From: CAZLNV01 sp964561095
GTDB lineage: Bacteria > Bacillota_I > Bacilli_A > RF39 > UBA660
Reading direction: 5' to 3'
Assembly (NCBI GenBank): GCA_964561095.1
Contig: CAZLNV010000030.1
Location: 1 to 10,550 of the forward strand
Length of the DNA stretch: 10,550 bases
Part shown: piece after piece, positions 6,494 to 10,550 of the stretch
Layout of the letters: every line of letters begins with the position of its first letter
Position numbering within the stretch: position 1 is the first letter of the stretch
Made by a program: the position numbers and the translations under genes
The notes under the pieces: generated by a model
What the model was told of the DNA's origin: nothing
Database searches by the model: none
What the model saw: only the letters and a program-made list of their open reading frames with translations

Positions 6494-8894
6494 CTAAATT
6501 CAGCTCTATTTTTTCAATCTTGTAATTCTCTTTTATTTCATTAAAAATTATTTCTTCTATAAACAATGTTGCTTTAAAATCTTTAATTGATGATTCAATC
6601 GCGCTATTCAGTTTACTTTCGAGAGAAATATCCAAAAGTTTAACAGAGGTTTTTAATGATACTGCTTTATTAGTTTTTTCTCCCCTAACTTCTCCAATAA
6701 TATTGCACATCATATTTCCATATTTTAACTCTTCATCGAAATTTAAGTCTAACTTTTTTATCTCAGTCAAATGAATAGAGACATTGTCTTTGAATAACTC
6801 TTGATATATTTCTTCTGTTATGAATGGAAAAAATATACTAAAGTCTTGTAACAATTTATAAAGTAAAGTATAAACTGTCTTTTGTCCTGAATATCTAGGA
6901 GTATCCCCAAATTCTTCTGGACGATATAGTCTATGTTTAACAATTTCTATATAATTATCGCAGAAGTTCCAAAAGAACTTTTCAAGAACATTTAAAGCCA
7001 GTCCTACTTCATATTCATCTAGATATTTTATAAAACTATTTTCCATTTCATTATATCTAGCAATAATCCATTTATCAAAGTATTCATAATCATTAAATTC
7101 CTTGTCTTTATAATCACTTAAATGCATTTCAATAAATTTGGAAACATTCCATATTTTATTTATTAACTTTTTCCCTCTTAGCAAAGTTTCATTGCTAAAA
7201 GTAATATCTGTTCCAAGTCTTCCAGAACTGCTCCAATATCTTAATGCATCCGCACTATTCTCGTTAATTAATGAAAGCGGATCTTCTTTAGAATTTCCTT
7301 TACTTTTGCTTATTTTTTCTCCTTTTGACGCCATTACAAACCCGGTAATCATAACGCTTTCCCAAGGTTTACTTTCAAAATGATAAAAACTTTTTACTAT
7401 TGTGTAGAAATCCCATGTTCTAATAATTTCTGAAGCATTTGTTCTTAAACTCATTGGTTTTAAAATATCTTCATAATTTTCTTTTTCTCCATATTTCATA
7501 TTTATAAGTGGGGTGCTTGATGATGTAGCCCAGGTATCCATAACATCTGTTTCTGGAATATATTCGGTGCATCCGCAGCTACAAATATCTTTTAGTTTAT
7601 CAATTAGTGGATTTATTGGTAAGTCTTCCAAGTGTGCAAATATCGGTTTACCACACTTTTTACAATACCATACTGGAAACGGAACTCCAAAATATCTTTG
7701 ACGAGATATGCACCAATCCCACGCAACGTTATTAACCCATTCATCGTATCTTGTATGCATATATTTTGGATACCATTTTATATTATTACCAATTTCTAAA
7801 AAATCTTCTTTGTGATTCATAATATCTATAAACCATTGCTTCATTATAGAGTATTCAACTTCTTTTCCGCATCTTTCATGAGTTTGTACTTCATGATCCA
7901 ACTCTTCTACTTTAACTAGATTTCCACTTAATTCTATATCTTCAATTATTTTTTTTCTTGCTTCTTTTATTTTAAGTCCGCCATAATTAGGAATAGATTC
8001 TATAATTTTACCATTTTCTGTTAATATATGTTTTAATGGTAAGTTATACTTTTTCCACCATTCAATATCTGTTTGATCACCAAAAGTACAACACATTACT
8101 ATTCCAGTCCCTTTGTCTAATGAAACCTTTTCATCAGCCATGATAGGTACTTCAATATTCACTACAGGAATTAACGCTGTTTTACCTATTAAATGCTTAT
8201 TTTTTTCGTCTAGTGGATTTATAAACACGCAAACAATTGCGGGTAATAATTCTGGTCTAGTTGTAGCAATAGTAAATACTTCACCATCTTCTTTGGTTTT
8301 AAAATTAATATAATTAAATGTTGTTTTTATAGTCTTTGTTTCTAATTCTGCTTGAGCAATAGAAGTCATACACTCATTACACCATAACGCAGGGCTTTCT
8401 TTGTGATAGCAGTGTCCCTTATTAACTAAATCTAAAAATGAAGTTTGGCTTATTTTTATAGTAGACGGACTTACTGTTTTATATGCACTTTTTAAATCAG
8501 CACTTACACCAAGTCTTGAAAATAAATTTTTAAATTCTTCTTCATATTTGTCAGTAGTTTCATAACACAATTTAGAAAATTCTTCCCTACCAATTTCATG
8601 TGCCCTTTTTTCTTGTTCTTTTTCAACTAATCTTTCACTTGGAAGCCCGTTATCATCAAAACCAAAAGGATAGAATACATTATATCCTCTTAATCTTTTA
8701 TATCTTGCGATTATTTCAGCTTGAGAATAAGAAAATATATGACCTATATGAATTTTACCGCTGACAGTTGGTGGTGGTGTATCAATAGAAAACACTTTTC
8801 TATTATCTCTTTTAAATTCATAAATTTTATTATCTTGCCAATAATTTAACCATTTTTCTTCTTTTTCTTTAAAATCGTATTTTTTATCTAGCAT
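6480..8894 (-). CDS. valS: Valine--tRNA ligase, archaeal/rickettsial (type 2) form
   Basis: Attaches valine to tRNA-Val and hydrolyses mischarged Thr-tRNA. 804 aa. The class I motifs are TPPPTVSGKIHIGH (HIGH at 49-52) and KISKSKGN (KMSKS loop, 527-531). Binding and domain landmarks are GFDDNGLPSE, the CP1 editing domain at ~190-340 (TTRPELLPAIV, GTGIVMCCTFGDQTD), WDWCISRQRYFGVPFPVWYC, a zinc-type cluster (CKKCG...CSCGC) and TDVMDTWATSS. The HIGH-region and DDNGLP sequences match the archaeal/Rickettsia group, not the B. subtilis-type ValRS (PPPNVTG-like and MDHAG). The long C-terminal coiled coil of the common bacterial enzyme appears missing, which fits the shorter length. Start ATG at 8894 is chosen for GAGGTG (8903-8908) eight bases upstream; ATG at 8915 would overlap the preceding gene. 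One base separates it from the HD gene, and the T-box controls both. Confidence 0.96.
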   Translation of the reverse strand: MLDKKYDFKEKEEKWLNYWQDNKIYEFKRDNRKVFSIDTPPPTVSGKIHIGHIFSYSQAEIIARYKRLRGYNVFYPFGFDDNGLPSERLVEKEQEKRAHEIGREEFSKLCYETTDKYEEEFKNLFSRLGVSADLKSAYKTVSPSTIKISQTSFLDLVNKGHCYHKESPALWCNECMTSIAQAELETKTIKTTFNYINFKTKEDGEVFTIATTRPELLPAIVCVFINPLDEKNKHLIGKTALIPVVNIEVPIMADEKVSLDKGTGIVMCCTFGDQTDIEWWKKYNLPLKHILTENGKIIESIPNYGGLKIKEARKKIIEDIELSGNLVKVEELDHEVQTHERCGKEVEYSIMKQWFIDIMNHKEDFLEIGNNIKWYPKYMHTRYDEWVNNVAWDWCISRQRYFGVPFPVWYCKKCGKPIFAHLEDLPINPLIDKLKDICSCGCTEYIPETDVMDTWATSSSTPLINMKYGEKENYEDILKPMSLRTNASEIIRTWDFYTIVKSFYHFESKPWESVMITGFVMASKGEKISKSKGNSKEDPLSLINENSADALRYWSSSGRLGTDITFSNETLLRGKKLINKIWNVSKFIEMHLSDYKDKEFNDYEYFDKWIIARYNEMENSFIKYLDEYEVGLALNVLEKFFWNFCDNYIEIVKHRLYRPEEFGDTPRYSGQKTVYTLLYKLLQDFSIFFPFITEEIYQELFKDNVSIHLTEIKKLDLNFDEELKYGNMMCNIIGEVRGEKTNKAVSLKTSVKLLDISLESKLNSAIESSIKDFKATLFIEEIIFNEIKENYKIEKIELNLEEKE

Positions 8895-8895
8895 G

Positions 8896-9627
8896 TTATT
8901 TACACCTCTTTTCAATAAATTTATTTATCTTGTCAATATACTCTTTCAATATATCTTTATTATTTAAATTGTCATATAAATCATTTACATAATTTTTTTC
9001 TTTTAAATATTCAAAACTATATTTAAAATTTATATCATATATCAAAGATAATATTTCAACTATTCTATCATTATTACTAATAATATCACCATAATCAATT
9101 TGTTCACCATTAAAGTATTTATTTTTAACTTTTTCATTTATATCACTATCGTCACTATCAAGTTTTAAAATTCTATTGGTTGAAAATGAATATATTATAT
9201 CTAATTTATCAGCATCTCTTATCAATTTTGAAAATAATATTTCTTTTTCATCAATTAAATCATCTTCTATTTTAAATTTATTGTGATTCATAATGGCAGT
9301 TTTAATAACATTATAGTCTTGTTTTTTAACATTAAAATTTTTTATTAAATTTTCGTCAAATAATAATTCGACTCCTCGCAGTCCATGATCAAAAGATATT
9401 TTATCATAAAATGTTTTATAACTTGTCCATTGTTCAAACCTTGCAATATCATGCGTAAGGCCAATAAATTCTGCAATTAATTTATCATTTTCACTTAAAT
9501 TTAACTTTTCTGCAAGTATTTTTGATATTTCCATTACTCTTAAAGAATGCTCATACTTGTATTTAACCATACCAATGCTTTGATCATATTTAAATGCATA
9601 TTCTTTAAATATTTCTTCGTTATCCAT
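8896..9627 (-). CDS. HD-domain phosphohydrolase, first gene of the valine T-box operon
   Basis: 243 aa. The HD-superfamily metal ligands are clear: His27 (YEHSLRV), His59-Asp60 (FIGLTHDIARFEQW), His81 (FDHGLRG), His115 (IMNHNKF) and Asp138 (LIRDADKLDIIYSF). Such proteins hydrolyse phosphoester bonds, commonly in nucleotides; the substrate cannot be told here. No transmembrane segment or second domain is visible; the C-terminal ~80 residues are helical and charged. The ATG at 9625-9627 is preceded by GGAGG (9632-9636). An upstream in-frame TTG at 9657 lies within the T-box terminator stem and is not a real start. The gene is followed after one base by valS, so the two are co-transcribed and probably translationally coupled, both induced when tRNA-Val is uncharged. 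A role in valine or nucleotide stress is inference only. Confidence 0.92.
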   Translation of the reverse strand: MDNEEIFKEYAFKYDQSIGMVKYKYEHSLRVMEISKILAEKLNLSENDKLIAEFIGLTHDIARFEQWTSYKTFYDKISFDHGLRGVELLFDENLIKNFNVKKQDYNVIKTAIMNHNKFKIEDDLIDEKEILFSKLIRDADKLDIIYSFSTNRILKLDSDDSDINEKVKNKYFNGEQIDYGDIISNNDRIVEILSLIYDINFKYSFEYLKEKNYVNDLYDNLNNKDILKEYIDKINKFIEKRCK

Positions 9628-9636
9628 TTTTCCTCC

Positions 9637-9856
9637 AAAAAAAGAAACACCCTCCAAAGGACGAATGTTTCCGTGTTACCACCTTAATTTAGTAGTTATT
9701 ACTACCCTCTATATTTAACGCATATTAACGTAATATCCTATTAACTTAGATATTAAACTTGGAAGCTACCTTCAAACATACTATTTATTAGTTTGCACCT
9801 AACACTAACTCTCTTTAAAATAATAATGTTTTACTCCTCTTCGTCTTCGTTTTTAT
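9637..9856 (-). promoter_or_regulatory. T-box riboswitch, valine (GUA specifier), controlling the HD gene and valS
   Basis: The minus-strand leader carries the T-box landmarks in order. Stem I has an AGUA loop-E element followed by AAACAT, which pairs with ATGTTT on the 3' side. Next to that comes the specifier loop GAAGGTAG, in which GTA (9767-9769) is a Val codon; then an AGAGAG / GGTGC apical region, and a stem III hairpin (GTAGT-AATA-ACTAC). The T-box core GGTGGTAACACGG (9671-9683) presents UGGU to an ACCA tRNA end, with ATTCGTCC as the antiterminator partner. A terminator follows. Uncharged tRNA-Val should stabilise the antiterminator and allow transcription. The reading GUA, rather than an overlapping triplet such as GGU (Gly), is supported by valS downstream. 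Confidence 0.9.
9638..9670 (-). terminator. Terminator of the T-box leader
   Basis: On the minus strand AAACATTCGTCC (9659-9670) pairs with GGAGGGTGTTT, with one bulged G and two G-U pairs around a tiny T loop, and runs into TTTCTTTTTTT. Its 5' arm shares ATTCGTCC with the antiterminator, the expected T-box switch. The GGAGG ribosome site of the HD gene starts right after the T-run. Confidence 0.85.
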
Positions 9857-9862
9857 GAATAA

Positions 9863-9891
9863 ATTATATTATATTTTACATTTAAAGTCAA
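9863..9891 (-). promoter_or_regulatory. Sigma-A promoter of the T-box operon
   Basis: On the minus strand: -35 TTGACT (9886-9891), 17-base spacer, perfect -10 TATAAT (9863-9868). Transcription should start near 9856, just before stem I of the T-box. It interlocks with the promoter of the divergent nuclease gene. Confidence 0.88.
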
Positions 9892-9904
9892 TTAGTGATA
9901 AAAT
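9875..9904 (+). promoter_or_regulatory. Candidate sigma-A promoter of the nuclease gene
   Basis: On the plus strand: -35 TTTACA (9875-9880), 18-base spacer, -10 TAAAAT (9899-9904). The predicted start site would be at or within a base or two of the ATG at 9911, giving a leaderless mRNA. It overlaps the opposite-strand T-box promoter over 9875-9891. Confidence 0.5.
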
Positions 9905-9910
9905 ATTATT

Positions 9911-10513
9911 ATGAAAAATATAATATATAAATTGTTATTAATTTTACTTTTATTAATACCTATTAGTATAAATGCTGAAGAAAAGAAGACTGTTTTGTTT
10001 TCCTCTTGCGTTGATGGTGATACAGCAAAAGTGATTCTAAACAAAGAACAAATTACTTTAAGATTTTTGGCAATAGATACGCCTGAAACCAAACATCCCA
10101 CCAAAGGTGAAGAACCTTTTGGAAAAGAAGCTAGCAATTATACTTGTAATGCTTTAAAAAATGCTTCAACTATTGAAATAGAATATGATAAAAATGCCAA
10201 TATACTTGATAAATATAATAGACACTTAGTATGGATATTTGTTGATGGTGAACTATTACAAGAAAAATTAATTGAAAAAGGATATGCCAAAACTGCATAT
10301 TTATATGATGAATATAAGTATACGAATAACTTATTAAAATTAGAAAGTATTGCTAAAAATAGTAATGTTGGTATATGGGGAGATTATGAAACTAATTATC
10401 TATATATTTTTATTGCTTTATTTATAATTATTATACTTTGTATATTTAGTAAGACCTTTAGAAATAAAGTTATAAATAGTTTTAAAAAAAATTTAAAAAA
10501 GAAAATAAAATAA
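9911..10513 (+). CDS. Exported, membrane-anchored thermonuclease (staphylococcal nuclease-like)
   Basis: 200-aa nuclease of the SNase family, expected to cut DNA and RNA outside the membrane with Ca2+. Residues 1-22 form a signal peptide (MKNIIYK, a Leu/Ile core, then ISINA before EE). The SNase fold spans ~27-155: VDGDT (Asp35), LRFLAIDTPET (Arg51, Asp56, Glu59), EPFGKEAS, DKYNRHLVW (Arg104) and LIEKGYAKTAYLYDEYKY. All active-site equivalents of S. aureus nuclease D21, R35, D40, E43 and R87 are present, so it should be active. Unlike the secreted enzyme it has a C-terminal membrane span (~164-180) and a Lys/Arg-rich cytoplasmic end, so the domain would stay tethered outside. Cys33 and Cys79 could form a disulfide. 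No good ribosome-binding site precedes ATG 9911. It may serve DNA scavenging or uptake. Confidence 0.93.
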   Translation: MKNIIYKLLLILLLLIPISINAEEKKTVLFSSCVDGDTAKVILNKEQITLRFLAIDTPETKHPTKGEEPFGKEASNYTCNALKNASTIEIEYDKNANILDKYNRHLVWIFVDGELLQEKLIEKGYAKTAYLYDEYKYTNNLLKLESIAKNSNVGIWGDYETNYLYIFIALFIIIILCIFSKTFRNKVINSFKKNLKKKIK

Positions 10514-10515
10514 AA

Positions 10516-10535
10516 AAAACGATTTATATCGTTTT
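10516..10535 (+). terminator. Intrinsic terminator after the nuclease gene
   Basis: AAAACGAT (10516-10523), loop TTAT, and ATCGTTTT (10528-10535) form a perfect 8-bp stem two bases past the stop codon. T-rich sequence follows. Runs of A before the stem mean it could also work for a transcript arriving from the right. Confidence 0.75.
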
Positions 10536-10550
10536 ATATTCATTTTGGTA

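Noticed and set aside
8895..8915. ValS start at ATG 8915
   Set aside because: It would overlap the HD gene by 20 bases and place GAGGTG inside the coding region; that site is well spaced for ATG 8894.
9628..9657. Longer HD protein starting at TTG 9657
   Set aside because: The extra ten codons lie in the terminator stem and T-run of the T-box; GGAGG at 9632-9636 fits ATG 9627.
9892..10137. Minus-strand 81-codon frame opposite the nuclease
   Set aside because: Antisense to the signal peptide and catalytic motifs of a recognisable nuclease, with no family resemblance of its own.

Overview
The window is a very AT-rich piece of chromosome from a low-GC, Gram-positive (Bacillota) anaerobe able to form endospores. 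The low GC, the Shine-Dalgarno sites (AGGTGA, GGAGG, AGAGGTG), the near-consensus sigma-A promoters, and the T-box leader all point to Bacillota. An oxygen-sensitive class III ribonucleotide reductase (nrdD) indicates anaerobic life. SigK with an apparent pro-sequence and SpoVS indicate sporulation. The standard genetic code works throughout: Trp is TGG and all visible stops are TAA or TAG. I cannot name the genus from sequence alone. The valyl-tRNA synthetase of the archaeal/rickettsial type is a useful lineage marker.

Layout, left to right. (1) 1-1673, minus: nrdD, with its C-terminal end cut off by the window edge. Its strong promoter abuts one arm of a perfect 23-bp inverted repeat. (2) 1891-2583, plus: sigK, divergent from nrdD. 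(3) 2580-5244, minus: topA (DNA topoisomerase I), followed with a 20-base overlap by a gene for a beta-helix-like, GLUG-type repeat protein. That gene's stop codon overlaps the sigK stop (shared TTAA). The terminators for the two converging transcripts appear to lie within or across coding sequence. (4) 5387-6408, minus: a six-helix membrane protein with a Lys-rich tail, then spoVS. A hairpin sits across the stop codon of the membrane gene and a good terminator follows spoVS. (5) 6480-9891, minus: a T-box operon. Its sigma-A promoter leads into a leader with apparent specifier GUA (Val), then an HD-domain hydrolase gene and valS one base apart. (6) 9911-10513, plus: an exported staphylococcal-nuclease-like protein with a C-terminal membrane anchor. 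Its predicted promoter interlocks with the T-box promoter and would give a leaderless mRNA.

How they fit together: most genes are housekeeping (DNA precursors, topology, tRNA charging) interleaved with two sporulation genes. No mobile element, CRISPR array, tRNA or rRNA is visible. The most unusual points are the antisense terminator inside sigK, the cytoplasmic beta-helix protein coupled to topA, the HD hydrolase as first gene under a valine T-box, the perfect inverted repeat at the nrdD promoter, and the interlocked divergent promoters with a leaderless nuclease mRNA.
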